Positions 54,338 to 63,999 of a stretch of 64,000 nt of DNA are shown in pieces. The notes under the pieces are model-generated. The model worked only from the letters and a program-made list of their open reading frames with translations, had not been told where the DNA came from and did no database searches. The DNA lies in NCBI RefSeq assembly GCF_014075995.1, contig NZ_CP055153.1, positions 3,162,001 through 3,226,000 of the forward strand. Reading direction: 5' to 3'. Made by a program: the position numbers and the translations under genes. Position 1 is the first letter of the stretch; every line of letters starts with the position of its first letter. Source of the stretch: Adhaeribacter radiodurans (lineage in GTDB: Bacteria; Bacteroidota; Bacteroidia; Cytophagales; Hymenobacteraceae).

Positions 54338-55117
54338 ATGAAACGTTACCACTTATTTGAATTTGAAGATTTATCCTGGTTTCCAGATATTCTGCGGCAA
54401 AGCATGATGGATTACCTACGGTTTATGATTAGTAAAATAAGCATATACCAGCCCATTCTACCGCTTATGCAGGAAGCCATGCGACACACTTCAGAACCTG
54501 ATATTCTGGATTTATGCTCGGGTGGCGGCGGCGGTATTGCCGGTATTCAAAAAGAATTGAGTAAACAATTGGGTTATTCGGTTCATATTACTTTAACGGA
54601 CAAATTTCCAAATCCACCGGCGTTTGAACTGGTAAAAAAGCAAACAGATGGTGCAATCAGCTATATTGCCGAGCCCATTGATGCCACCAATGTTCCGGGT
54701 ACATTTACTAATTTCCGGACTATTTTTTCGGCGTTTCATCATTTTAAACCTAGTTTAGCTAAGGCAATTCTGCAAGATGCCGCTCGTAAAAAAGTGCCTA
54801 TTGGGGTATTTGAAGGTGCAAACAAAAGTTGGCTGGAAATTGCCTTAGTCTTGTTTATATTTCCTTTTATTATTTTAATTGTTACCCCTTTTATTAAACC
54901 TTTCCGGTTCAGCCGTTTATTTTTTACTTACCTTATTCCGGTTTTGCCCCTTTGCATTATGTGGGACGGAATGGTTTCCATTCTTCGTTTATATTCGCCC
55001 GAGATGCTCTGGCAATTAACGCGGAATATTTCTTCTGAAAATTATACCTGGCAAGCGGGCAAAGCGCGGCATTGGAGTGGTTCAAAAGTTATTTACCTGA
55101 TTGGCTATCCGGATTAA
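54338..55117 (+). CDS. SAM-dependent methyltransferase-like protein with membrane-embedded segments
   Basis: This 259-residue protein has a methyltransferase motif I (ILDLCSGGGGGIAGIQKELS, about 55-75) and later motifs (ITLTDKFPN, TIFSAFHHFKP). After about residue 165 two to three hydrophobic segments appear (LEIALVLFIFPFIILIVTPF, LFFTYLIPVLPLCIMW), unusual for a soluble methyltransferase. It may modify a lipid or quinone-like substrate at the membrane. A UbiA prenyltransferase gene follows 209 bp later in the same direction, a setting that suggests a shared membrane-lipid substrate. Confidence 0.7.
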   Translation: MKRYHLFEFEDLSWFPDILRQSMMDYLRFMISKISIYQPILPLMQEAMRHTSEPDILDLCSGGGGGIAGIQKELSKQLGYSVHITLTDKFPNPPAFELVKKQTDGAISYIAEPIDATNVPGTFTNFRTIFSAFHHFKPSLAKAILQDAARKKVPIGVFEGANKSWLEIALVLFIFPFIILIVTPFIKPFRFSRLFFTYLIPVLPLCIMWDGMVSILRLYSPEMLWQLTRNISSENYTWQAGKARHWSGSKVIYLIGYPD

Positions 55118-55326
55118 ATTACTTGTTATAAGTGATAAGGTAGACTTTAAGTAAATTGATTTTACTTTATAAATTAATGATAGATCAAGCTTCTAGGAAA
55201 AATGTAATCCTGGGCATTTATAAAGTCGAAACTTTTAACTTGACTACTTATAACCAGTTGCCTTTCAACTTTAAAACTTTCCAACTGGCAGTCTGTAACC
55301 TGCAATATTTAACCTAAAATTTTCAA

Positions 55327-56205
55327 ATGGCTGATGCTTTCAAATTAATGCGAATTCCTTTTTCGGTGTTTTTAATGCCCGTTTATTGGTTTGCTTTAAG
55401 CGTTTTACCAACTTTTAATTCTATTAAGGCAGGATGGGTTTTTGTTATCTTACATTTATTGGTTTATCCGGCTAGCAATGGATATAATTCTTATTTTGAT
55501 AAAGATGAAGGTAGTATTGGCGGCTTAAAACATCCACCGAAGGTTACTCAAAAATTATTCTGGCTTGTTCTGCTTTTTGATTTTCTGGCAGTTACCTGCT
55601 CTTTTTTGTTTGTATCGCTGGAGTTTACCTCCGGAATTTTCATTTATTTGCTGGTATCCAAAGCGTATAGTTACGATAAAATCCGGTTAAAGAAATATCC
55701 TGTTATCAGTACTTTAGTGGTGATCTTTTTTCAAGGATTCTTTACTTTTATAATAGTGCAATTAGGTAGCGCTGCCACACCTAACCAAATAATGCAACCA
55801 TCCAATTTAATTTTTGCTTTTGTAAGCACCTTGTTTTTATGTGGTTCTTACCCGCTTACGCAAGTATACCAACATCACGAAGATGCCTCACGCGGCGATC
55901 GTACTTTAAGTCTGTATTTAGGTATAAAAGGTACTTTCATATTTTCAGCCGTAAGTTTACTGGTTGGAGCCAGCTTACTAATCTGGAATTACCTTACTAC
56001 CAATCATGTTAGTAATATTTATATTTTCTTAATCTGTACGGGTCCGGTGTTATTTATTTTTAGTAGCTGGTTTTGGCAAGTAAATAAAGATACAACAGCC
56101 GCCAATTTTGAAAATACCATGCGCATGAACAAAGTCTCTTCGATTAGTTTGAGTTTAGCTTTTATTTTAATATTACTATTTACTAAACTAAGTTTAAGTC
56201 TTTAA
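55327..56205 (+). CDS. UbiA family prenyltransferase
   Basis: The 292-residue membrane protein has about eight helices. The first Asp-rich motif is NGYNSYFDKDEG (from residue 51) and the second is HHEDASRGDRT. These bind magnesium and the prenyl diphosphate in UbiA enzymes that attach isoprenoid chains to aromatic rings or lipids. The exact acceptor is unknown; menaquinone, heme O and other products are possible. It follows the membrane-linked methyltransferase-like gene and ends with a strong bidirectional terminator before rho. Confidence 0.88.
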   Translation: MADAFKLMRIPFSVFLMPVYWFALSVLPTFNSIKAGWVFVILHLLVYPASNGYNSYFDKDEGSIGGLKHPPKVTQKLFWLVLLFDFLAVTCSFLFVSLEFTSGIFIYLLVSKAYSYDKIRLKKYPVISTLVVIFFQGFFTFIIVQLGSAATPNQIMQPSNLIFAFVSTLFLCGSYPLTQVYQHHEDASRGDRTLSLYLGIKGTFIFSAVSLLVGASLLIWNYLTTNHVSNIYIFLICTGPVLFIFSSWFWQVNKDTTAANFENTMRMNKVSSISLSLAFILILLFTKLSLSL

Positions 56206-56237
56206 AACTTTAAAGTAATTTCACCAATAAAACAACA

Positions 56238-56267
56238 AAGCCCCGGCAGAAGAATCTGCCGGGGCTT
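56238..56267. terminator. Bidirectional intrinsic terminator between UbiA and rho genes
   Basis: A GC-rich perfect 13-bp stem (aaagccccggcag with its complement) has a short loop and T-runs on both sides. Confidence 0.92.
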
Positions 56268-56289
56268 TTTATATTGAAATCAGGATAGT

Positions 56290-58308
56290 TTAACTATTCA
56301 TTGAAATCAAAAACTCGTCGTTGTCTTTTGTGCCTTTCATCCGATCTTTCAGGAACTCCATTGCTTCTACCGAGTTCATATCTGACATAAACTTGCGCAA
56401 AATCCAAACGCGGTTTAATTCGTCTTTGTCCATTAACAAATCTTCGCGACGTGTACCCGAAGCCGGCACATCAATAGCAGGATAAATACGTTTGTTGGCC
56501 AATTTACGATCCAACTGTAATTCCATGTTACCAGTACCTTTAAACTCTTCAAAAATAACTTCGTCCATTTTAGAGCCGGTATCAATTAGGGCAGTAGCAA
56601 TAATAGTTAAAGAACCACCATTTTCTACGTTACGGGCTGCTCCAAAGAAACGCTTAGGTTTATGCAATGCATTGGCATCTACCCCACCCGATAAAATTTT
56701 ACCTGAGCTTGGTACTACGGTGTTATACGCCCGGGCTAAACGAGTAATAGAATCCAATAATATTACTACATCGTGGCCGCATTCTACCATGCGCTTGGCT
56801 TTATCTAAAACAATGCTCGAAATTTTTACGTGTCGTTCCGCTGTTTCATCAAAAGTAGAAGCAATTACTTCGGCATTTACGCTACGGGCCATGTCGGTAA
56901 CTTCTTCCGGACGTTCGTCAATCAGCAAAATCATCAGGTAAACTTCCGGATGATTTTCGGAAATAGCATTAGCTATTTCTTTCAATAATACAGTTTTACC
57001 CGTTTTAGGCTGGGCCACAATCATACCCCGTTGGCCTTTACCAATGGGCGCAAATAAATCCATAATCCGGGTAGAATATTGGCTGGCTCTGGTGGTCAGC
57101 TTTAACCGTTCTTCCGGGAAAAGGGGCGTTAAATGCTGGAAGGGTATCCGATCGCGAATTTCTTCGGTAGTACGGCCGTTAATTGAATCTACTTTTAATA
57201 AAGCAAAGTACTTTTCTCCTTCTTTCGGCGGCCGAATTTGTCCTTTAACAGTATCGCCGGTTTTTAAGGCAAATAATTTAATCTGCGAAGGCGAAACATA
57301 AATATCATCGGGGCTAGCCAGGTAATTATAATACGTAGACCGCAAGAAACCATAACCATCCTGCATTAACTCTAATACCCCTTCGTTTACAATAACTCCA
57401 TCAAATTCTTTAAAGTTGTTATTGTTGATGCTATTATTGGATTGCTGATTGGGATTAGGTTTCCGTTGTTGCTGGTTATTATCGCGGTTATCGCGCGGTT
57501 GGTCCCGAATAAGCTCTCTGTTATCCCGATTTGGTTGTGTTTGCGGTTCCCGGTTAGATTCCCGGAATTCGCGGGGTTGTGGCGTCGGATTAACTTCCCG
57601 GGGCTCACGGGCAGGTGCGGGAGCTGGCTCCCGCGTAAGGGTTGCTGGTTCTCTAACTTCGCGTAAGGCAGTAACCGCTTCGCGTTCTTCACGGGGCTTC
57701 GGCTGTTCCCGAGCAGGCTCCCGATTTTCTCGGGGAGGCGTTATTTCTTGATTATCGCGAGCCGTTCCATTTTGCCGTTCCCGGATAGGTACAATTTCCC
57801 GGACTGGGGTTACTTCCTCGGGAACTGCAACTTCCGGAACAGGTTTAGGTTCTGGTACTGGTGTTTCGCGATTCTGATTCTCCTGATTATTCGTATTTAC
57901 TCGTTCCGGATTAGTGGTAGTAGTAGTTGTGGCAGTCCGGATCCGGGGCTCGCGGCGAGTAGCTGGGCGACGCACGGGTGCTTCGGGCTGCGTAGCGGTA
58001 ACTTCCGGACCGGTTGCTAAAGCTACGGCTGGTTCAGGAGTTAATTCCGGCGTGGGCTTCGCTGCAAAATCTATTTGACCTTGATTAGCGGGTACAGGAA
58101 CCGCTTCTGCTACTGCTACGGGTTGATTACGAGCGGGCGTCTTATATTTTTTGGGAAGTTTTTCGGGGGGGGTGATTGCTTGCTGATCTAATATTTTATA
58201 GATAAGGTCTTGTTTACTTAAACGGTTAAAGCTTGTAACACCAAGCCCTTCAGCAATCTCTTTTAGCTCTGAAAGAAGTCTATCTTTCAACTCTTCAATA
58301 TTGTACAT
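56290..58308 (-). CDS. rho: Transcription termination factor Rho with long disordered insert
   Basis: The 672-residue Rho hexamer subunit ends transcription of untranslated RNA. It has an N-terminal SAP-like domain (about 1-45), then a disordered region of about 250 residues (roughly 50-298) rich in Arg, Glu, Pro and finally Asn/Gln. The RNA-binding OB domain follows ([20 protein letters not shown]), then the ATPase ([47 protein letters not shown]). Such disordered inserts are typical of Bacteroidota Rho. It is divergent from serS. Confidence 0.96.
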   Translation of the reverse strand: MYNIEELKDRLLSELKEIAEGLGVTSFNRLSKQDLIYKILDQQAITPPEKLPKKYKTPARNQPVAVAEAVPVPANQGQIDFAAKPTPELTPEPAVALATGPEVTATQPEAPVRRPATRREPRIRTATTTTTTNPERVNTNNQENQNRETPVPEPKPVPEVAVPEEVTPVREIVPIRERQNGTARDNQEITPPRENREPAREQPKPREEREAVTALREVREPATLTREPAPAPAREPREVNPTPQPREFRESNREPQTQPNRDNRELIRDQPRDNRDNNQQQRKPNPNQQSNNSINNNNFKEFDGVIVNEGVLELMQDGYGFLRSTYYNYLASPDDIYVSPSQIKLFALKTGDTVKGQIRPPKEGEKYFALLKVDSINGRTTEEIRDRIPFQHLTPLFPEERLKLTTRASQYSTRIMDLFAPIGKGQRGMIVAQPKTGKTVLLKEIANAISENHPEVYLMILLIDERPEEVTDMARSVNAEVIASTFDETAERHVKISSIVLDKAKRMVECGHDVVILLDSITRLARAYNTVVPSSGKILSGGVDANALHKPKRFFGAARNVENGGSLTIIATALIDTGSKMDEVIFEEFKGTGNMELQLDRKLANKRIYPAIDVPASGTRREDLLMDKDELNRVWILRKFMSDMNSVEAMEFLKDRMKGTKDNDEFLISMNS

Positions 58309-58584
58309 ATAAGGTTAAGAATTTTAACAAAATTTTATGGTTCTCAGGATGCGGGCAGCAACAGGAGATAGATTTAAGGAAAACCTGATTATTTTTTATT
58401 CGATTGAGTGAACCAGGAAACTAGGTTCGTTTAATTAGCCTTGCAATGTTATAGCAATGTTAATTAATTAGCAAATGTTAAGGTATATTTTATTTTATAT
58501 GTTTTCAAGAACTTTGAAATATTTTTATTTACTACGCGCTTAATTCAAAAAAGTATAATTTTACACCGATATAAAACGAAAAAA

Positions 58585-59862
58585 ATGCTGCAATTATCGG
58601 TTTTAAGAGAGCAAACAGAATTAGTACTGGCTGGTTTAACAAAAAAAAACTATAAAAACGCCGTTCAGGAAGTTCAAACTATTTTAGATCTGGACAACCA
58701 ACGCCGTAGCCAGCAGGCCCGGCACGATGAAGAACAAGCTCGAGCAAACAGTCTAGCCCGTGAAATTGGTGCGCTAATGAAAAGCGGCCAGAAAGAAAAA
58801 GCGGAAGCTTTGAAAGCAGAAACAGCCGCTCTTAAGATTACAACTAAAAATCTGGCGGAAGAGTTGTCAGAAATTGAAAAAAAATTACAAAATGTGCTGG
58901 TAAAGTTGCCCAACCTGCCTCATAACAGCGTACCTGAAGGTAAAACGCCCGAAGATAACGAAATTGTATACCAACACGGAAAAATTCCGACTTTATCTTC
59001 GGATGCATTACCGCATTGGGAGCTCATAAAAAAATATGATATTATTGATTTTGAGTTAGGTAACAAAATAACCGGGGCAGGTTTTCCGGTTTACAAAAAA
59101 CAAGGTGCCCGTTTGCAACGAGCTTTAATTAACTTCTTTCTGGATCAAGCTTTAAATGCGGGCTATACCGAAATTCAACCTCCTATTTTAGTAAACGAAG
59201 CTTCTGGTTATGGTACCGGCCAACTGCCCGATAAAGACGGACAAATGTACCACGCTACGGAAGATAATTATTATTTAATTCCGACAGCAGAAGTGCCGAT
59301 TACTAACTTATACCGCGACGAAATTATTGCGGCTGATAAATTACCTGTTCGCAATGCCGGTTATACGCCGTGTTTCCGTCGGGAAGCTGGTTCCTGGGGA
59401 GCCGATGTAAGAGGTTTAAATCGTTTGCACCAATTTGATAAGGTAGAAATTGTGCGGATCGAGGAGCCCGATAAATCTTATTCGGCTCTCGATGAAATGA
59501 GTCAATACATTCAAGGTTTGCTGCAGAAATTAGAATTACCTTACCGGGTGCTGCGGCTGTGCGGCGGTGATTTAGGTTTTACTTCTGCCTTAACCTATGA
59601 CATGGAAGTTTTTTCGGCGGCGCAAAACCGGTGGCTGGAAGTAAGTTCCTGCAGTAATTTCGAGACCTATCAGGCCAATCGTTTAAATTTAAGATATAAG
59701 CCCGGTGGTGGTAAAACGCTGTTACTACATACTCTAAACGGAAGTGCCTTAGCCCTGCCTCGTATTGTAGCTGCCCTGCTCGAAAATAATCAAACGGCCG
59801 AGGGAATTTTATTACCTGAAGTACTACATTCTTACTGTGGCTTCGATAAAATTACTTTTTAG
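58585..59862 (+). CDS. serS: Serine--tRNA ligase
   Basis: This 425-residue class II synthetase charges tRNA-Ser. The N-terminal long coiled coil (about 25-115) reaches the tRNA variable arm. The catalytic core has motif 2 (RNAGYTPCFRREAGSWGADV, RGLNRLHQFDKVEIV) and motif 3 (LHTLNGSALALPRIVAALLE). The length is standard for bacterial SerRS. It stands alone with a terminator after it and divergent from rho, a fitting housekeeping layout. Confidence 0.97.
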   Translation: MLQLSVLREQTELVLAGLTKKNYKNAVQEVQTILDLDNQRRSQQARHDEEQARANSLAREIGALMKSGQKEKAEALKAETAALKITTKNLAEELSEIEKKLQNVLVKLPNLPHNSVPEGKTPEDNEIVYQHGKIPTLSSDALPHWELIKKYDIIDFELGNKITGAGFPVYKKQGARLQRALINFFLDQALNAGYTEIQPPILVNEASGYGTGQLPDKDGQMYHATEDNYYLIPTAEVPITNLYRDEIIAADKLPVRNAGYTPCFRREAGSWGADVRGLNRLHQFDKVEIVRIEEPDKSYSALDEMSQYIQGLLQKLELPYRVLRLCGGDLGFTSALTYDMEVFSAAQNRWLEVSSCSNFETYQANRLNLRYKPGGGKTLLLHTLNGSALALPRIVAALLENNQTAEGILLPEVLHSYCGFDKITF

Positions 59863-59885
59863 CAAATTTAGTAAATAGAAGATCT

Positions 59886-59919
59886 CAGCCTGCTTCCTGC
59901 TCCGGAAGCAGGCTTTTTT
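59886..59919 (+). terminator. Intrinsic terminator of serS
   Basis: A 10-bp stem gcctgcttcc / ggaagcaggc is followed by a T6 run. Confidence 0.9.
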
Positions 59920-60038
59920 GTTAAAGAATCAAAAGTTAAAATAAATTATTTTTTAAACGCATTACTTTATCAAATAATAAACAAGCGACCTATCCTCTTC
60001 GTAAAGCAAACCGTATTTCATCTAAAGTAATTAAAGTA

Positions 60039-60650
60039 ATGGCTGAAGATAATTTTATAAATAAAATAAAACATGAGTGGGAGGTTTTAACGGGAGAAGC
60101 CGGAAAAGATAAAACGTTTTGCAGCGAGCAAACTTATGCTGATGAAGCTACTGCACAAATAGCTTATAAGGAGGGGAAAGGTCGCTTGTACACGGTAAAT
60201 AGCTGGAGTAAACTACCCGGCATAAATTCTACGTTTAAGCTGCATAACACACAAGGACAACCTATCCAGGAAAAACCCGAAAAAGGCTATTTTATTCAAA
60301 TAATCTTACCAGGAATAACCGTAGAAAATTGGGTGCAAATAGAAGATATTCAAGAAGATGAAAATTCTTCTCAATTTACCGTGCATCCCTGCTCTAACCC
60401 TAATAATGGATCAGCGGAAACGCAGCATTTTTTTGTAAAAGAAGCGAGCAGTACTTTTCGGATAGAGCGCCAGGGCAATGTATTACGGGGATACCAAATC
60501 GGTAAAAACGAAAAAATCAATAATCAAAATTATCAGGCAGGTAGCCGGTCTTTTCTAAATACCCTTATTGCTGCCGGTGGGTGGGCAGGTTTTCAAGATA
60601 TTCAATGGGGAAAGTTAACGGACTACCTGGCCGGTAAAGTAGATGTTTGA
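60039..60650 (+). CDS. Hypothetical soluble protein, 203 aa
   Basis: No family is recognised. The sequence has a mixed alpha/beta character with several aromatic strands (HEWEVLTGEAGKDKTFCSEQ, TYADEATAQIAYKEGKGRLY, GYFIQIILPGITVENWVQIE) and ends in a tryptophan-rich part (GGWAGFQDIQWGKLTDYL). There is no signal peptide or membrane helix. It is single, between terminators of serS and of its own, and is convergent with the zinc finger gene. Confidence 0.7.
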   Translation: MAEDNFINKIKHEWEVLTGEAGKDKTFCSEQTYADEATAQIAYKEGKGRLYTVNSWSKLPGINSTFKLHNTQGQPIQEKPEKGYFIQIILPGITVENWVQIEDIQEDENSSQFTVHPCSNPNNGSAETQHFFVKEASSTFRIERQGNVLRGYQIGKNEKINNQNYQAGSRSFLNTLIAAGGWAGFQDIQWGKLTDYLAGKVDV

Positions 60651-60653
60651 TAA

Positions 60654-60700
60654 AGATTAGAAGTTCTATTGTCCTATATTAAATAGAACTTCTAATCTTT
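60654..60700. terminator. Bidirectional intrinsic terminator
   Basis: A 16-17-bp stem (agattagaagttctat with its complement, 60654-60669 and 60683-60698) lies between convergent genes and overlaps the end of the zinc finger gene. Confidence 0.85.
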
Positions 60701-60968
60701 AATAACTGGCAGATTGCTGATCCGGATAACACCAGACCCAGTACTCTCCTGGTTCAGCGGAGGAAACTACCGGATGTTGGCTATCCTGAAAATGTTTAGT
60801 AGCATGCTTGTTCAGTGAGTCGTCACAGCAATGCACTTTACCGCAGGTTTGGCAAACACGTAAATGCACCCAGGTAGAATTGGTTTTTACACATTCTTCG
60901 CAGTAGTGTTTATCCGCTGGTTTTAATTCGTTCAGAGCCTGAAGATGAGAACAAAGTTTCTTATTCAT
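60699..60968 (-). CDS. UBP-type zinc finger protein
   Basis: The 89-residue protein is a single UBP-type (ubiquitin-hydrolase-like) zinc finger. The ligand pattern is C6xH8, C23xxC26, C39xxC42, C47, H55, H59, H65. In eukaryotes this fold recognises the free C-terminal Gly-Gly of ubiquitin; the partner in bacteria is not known. There is no signal peptide. It follows the response-regulator/flavoprotein gene by 98 bp on the same strand, and the three genes from 60.7 to 64.0 kb look like one module. Confidence 0.88.
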   Translation of the reverse strand: MNKKLCSHLQALNELKPADKHYCEECVKTNSTWVHLRVCQTCGKVHCCDDSLNKHATKHFQDSQHPVVSSAEPGEYWVWCYPDQQSASY

Positions 60969-61066
60969 TTACTTTTTATCATTTAACATTTATCAGGTAC
61001 CATTTATCCTTTACTTTTAATGCAATCTAATCTGTGGACTATGGACTATGGTCAGGGGACTAACAA

Positions 61067-62728
61067 TTAATTTTCGGCTAAATACTCGTGAACTAGTTTA
61101 ATAGCCATAGCTCCTTCACCAACGGCCGAGGCAATCCGGTTCATGGCCCCGGACCGAACATCGCCAGCTGCAAATACTCCGGGGTAGCAGGATTCTAGCG
61201 GGAAAGGTTCCCGATCCAATTTCCATTTTTTGCGAAAGTTTTCGTATTTAATTAGCTCCCGGCCTGTTTCAATGTACCCTTTGCCATTGGTCATAAAATC
61301 TAGTTTAATACCATCGGTGCAAGGCTTAGCGCCAATAAAGATAAACAGGAAATGCGATTTCACTTTCCAGCACTCCTTCGTTTCCACGTTTTCCAGTAAT
61401 AATTCTTTCAGGCGACTATCGCCGTGAGCCTCTTTTACTACGGTCCGGTTTAGTAGTTGAATGTTGGGAGTATTGTTAATTTGGTCAATTAAATACTGAG
61501 ACATGGTTGCCGCTAAACTTTGCCCCCGAATTAAAATATAAACTTTAGCCGCAAATTTAGATAAATACATAGCTGCCTGCCCCGCCGAATTGCCGCCGCC
61601 TACTATATAAATATCTTCATCACGGGCAGCTACGGCTTCGGTGGTGGCAGCACCGTAATAAATGCCGGCACCGGTAAAATTATCAATGCCGGCGGCTGGT
61701 AATTGCATGTAATCTACACCGGTAGTGAGTACAATACTGCGGGTTTTAATTTGGGTACCATCGGTAAGTACCAGAATTTTGTAGCTGTCTTTTAACTGAA
61801 TATCTACTACCTCCAGGGGAGCTAAAAATTCTGCACCCAAGCGGGTAGCTTGCGCAATGGCACGACGGGTAAGTTCTGCCCCGGTAAGCCCCGTAGGAAA
61901 ACCCAGATAATTTTCAATTTTAGAACTAGTTCCGGCCTGGCCACCAGGGGCTCGTCGCTCAACTACTAACGTTTTTAATCCTTCCGATGCTCCATATACT
62001 GCTGCAGCTAAACCGGCGGGGCCTGCCCCTATAATTACCACATCGTATAAATTAGCGGCAGCAGTAACGTTTAAGCCAATTTTGGTAGCCACACTTAACA
62101 AATCCGGATTTGCTAAATAACTACCATCTTCAAAAAAGAGAGCCGGTAAATTTTTAGCATCCATTTTACTTAAATCCAGTAATTCCTGAGCTTTAGAATT
62201 TGTCTGGATATCCAGCCATTGATACGGAATTAAGTTTCCGGCCAGAAAATCTTTAATAAGGTGCGATTGCGGCGACCACTGAAAACCTACCAGTTTAATA
62301 CCCTGAAAATCTGGTTTAAAATTAATAAGCCAATCATCGAGCAAGTCGTCTAATATAGGATATAATTTTTCTTCGGGTGGGTCCCAAGGCTTCATTAAAT
62401 AATAATCGAGTTGCACTTTGTTTATGGCCTGAATAGCGGCATTAGTATCAGAATAAGCCGTTAGAAGTACGCGTTTTGCATCGGGATAATTTTCTTTGGC
62501 TTGTTCCAGAAAATCAACTCCTTGTAAGCCAGGCATTCGCTGATCCGACAGAAATAAAGCTACCACTTCGCTTTTCAGCTTTAATTCTTTTACTATTTCC
62601 AGTGCTTCTTCACCCGACTCCGCGGTTAAAATGCGGTACTCTTTTCGGTATTTTTTACGCAAATCCCGCTCAATTGCCCGCAGTACCTGCGGATCATCGT
62701 CGATAACGAATATAATAGGTTGCTTCAT
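61067..62728 (-). CDS. Response regulator fused to glutaredoxin-like and thioredoxin-reductase-like FAD domains
   Basis: The 553-residue protein has three parts. Residues 1-130 form a receiver domain with acidic D10/D11, phospho-acceptor D62 (LSDQRMPG), T90 and K113. Residues about 143-225 look like a glutaredoxin fold in which the CxxC is replaced by WSPQS (residues 151-155). Residues 228-553 are thioredoxin-reductase-like with FAD site GAGPAG (234-239), NAD(P) site VGGGNSAG (376-383) and GVFAAGDVRSG. The usual CxxC of thioredoxin reductase is missing (YYGAATTE at 357-364). No DNA-binding domain is present. Phosphorylation may control the flavoprotein. Confidence 0.9.
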   Translation of the reverse strand: MKQPIIFVIDDDPQVLRAIERDLRKKYRKEYRILTAESGEEALEIVKELKLKSEVVALFLSDQRMPGLQGVDFLEQAKENYPDAKRVLLTAYSDTNAAIQAINKVQLDYYLMKPWDPPEEKLYPILDDLLDDWLINFKPDFQGIKLVGFQWSPQSHLIKDFLAGNLIPYQWLDIQTNSKAQELLDLSKMDAKNLPALFFEDGSYLANPDLLSVATKIGLNVTAAANLYDVVIIGAGPAGLAAAVYGASEGLKTLVVERRAPGGQAGTSSKIENYLGFPTGLTGAELTRRAIAQATRLGAEFLAPLEVVDIQLKDSYKILVLTDGTQIKTRSIVLTTGVDYMQLPAAGIDNFTGAGIYYGAATTEAVAARDEDIYIVGGGNSAGQAAMYLSKFAAKVYILIRGQSLAATMSQYLIDQINNTPNIQLLNRTVVKEAHGDSRLKELLLENVETKECWKVKSHFLFIFIGAKPCTDGIKLDFMTNGKGYIETGRELIKYENFRKKWKLDREPFPLESCYPGVFAAGDVRSGAMNRIASAVGEGAMAIKLVHEYLAEN

Positions 62729-62904
62729 TTACCTTTACCCCTAATTAGTAGATGGATTATTATTTCTAGAAAAAATTACTTTGCTAATAAAGGCACAGTT
62801 AAACTAATTCTTTCTATATAGTTAAGAATTATTTACAAAAAAAAGCGAACCAGTAAAACACAGCAGAAAAATTGGGAATTATATATTAGTTCTTAAAAGG
62901 ATTA

Positions 62905-63999
62905 CTAAACAAACTTTTCTTGAGTGCAAAGTTCTAAATTTATGGGTAAGCAAACTTTAAACACGGTTTTGCCGGTTTCTGATTTTACTTTAATAGAACC
63001 CTTGTGCTGATTAACAATAATACGTTGCGAAATTTCCAGACCTATGCCGGTGCCCTTTCCTACACCTTTGGTAGTAAAAAACGGTTCAAAAATGCGTTCC
63101 TGAATATCCAGCGGAATACCTACTCCATTGTCCTGAAACTCAATTGAGACCATATTTTCGTCAATGGGATCGATATAGGTCCGAATTTTAATTATTCCTT
63201 TTGGCGGAACCGCATCAATGGCATTATCGAGTAAGTTGGTCCAGACTTGGTTGAGCTCGCTACCGAAGGCATGGATTTGCGGGATGTTCGTACCAAATTC
63301 TTTTACAACCTCAATTTCCTTTATTTTTAATTTATGATTTAAAATTATAAGCGTATTGGTAATGCCTTCGTGTAAATCAATGTTTTGGTACTGCGATTCC
63401 TGATCCATGTAAGTATACGCCTTTATGGCCTGAAGGAGAGTGCTGATCCGTTCGGTACTTTGCTTTAATTCCTGCGCTAAAAGGCGCATTTCAATATCTT
63501 TGGGCATCCAATGCAGGAAATTAATAATGTGCTCCGGTAACAACTGTTCCGCAAATTCGGCCAGCATGTCGCGGGTTATTCCTACTGATACAAAAACAGA
63601 GGCTACATCCCAGGCATCTTCTACCCCTTGCTCTTCGAGCCAATCCAGCAGTTCATCTTCGCGGTCGTTTTTTTCGAGGGTATTTAATTTTAAACCTTCG
63701 AGCTGCATTTTTTCATAGAGCGGCAAAAAAGGATCACCGGGTAAGTTTTTTTCTTTAAAAACAACGTCTTTCAACATCTGCGACGAGTGCGTATCAAAAG
63801 CTTCCAAAGTATTTAGTAAATTTTGAGATGCTCGTTTCGCCGCCGATGCCGGATTATTTAATTCGTGGGCCAGCCCCGCCGACATAGTGCCCAAGGAAAT
63901 TAATTTTTCGCGTTGGTTGGTAAGCGTATTTATTTCTTTTGTGCGTTCTGCCATGTTGGCTAAAATTCGTTTGCGCACAATAGAGCAACTGCCCATCAT
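62905..63999 (-). CDS. Sensor histidine kinase, visible C-terminal catalytic part (probably extends past the window)
   Basis: The open frame reaches the right edge. It has the H-box SAGLAHELNNPASAA (His45 in window numbering), a long DHp helix region (about 30-230), and an HATPase_c domain: N-box VWTNLLDNAIDAVPPKG, then EFQDNGVGIPLD, and FFTTKGVGKGTGIGLEIS. The first visible Met sits right at the edge, and the sequence before it (CSIVRKRILANMAERTKEIN) looks like a linker, so an N-terminal sensor domain is likely cut off. A cyclic-nucleotide-binding-like sensor is common in this type, but that is inference. It lies upstream of the response regulator gene by 176 bp. Confidence 0.9.
   Translation of the reverse strand: MMGSCSIVRKRILANMAERTKEINTLTNQREKLISLGTMSAGLAHELNNPASAAKRASQNLLNTLEAFDTHSSQMLKDVVFKEKNLPGDPFLPLYEKMQLEGLKLNTLEKNDREDELLDWLEEQGVEDAWDVASVFVSVGITRDMLAEFAEQLLPEHIINFLHWMPKDIEMRLLAQELKQSTERISTLLQAIKAYTYMDQESQYQNIDLHEGITNTLIILNHKLKIKEIEVVKEFGTNIPQIHAFGSELNQVWTNLLDNAIDAVPPKGIIKIRTYIDPIDENMVSIEFQDNGVGIPLDIQERIFEPFFTTKGVGKGTGIGLEISQRIIVNQHKGSIKVKSETGKTVFKVCLPINLELCTQEKFV

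Noticed and set aside
57387-57751. Several frames opposite the rho disordered region
   Set aside because: They are by-products of the low-complexity Arg/Pro/Glu codons of rho.
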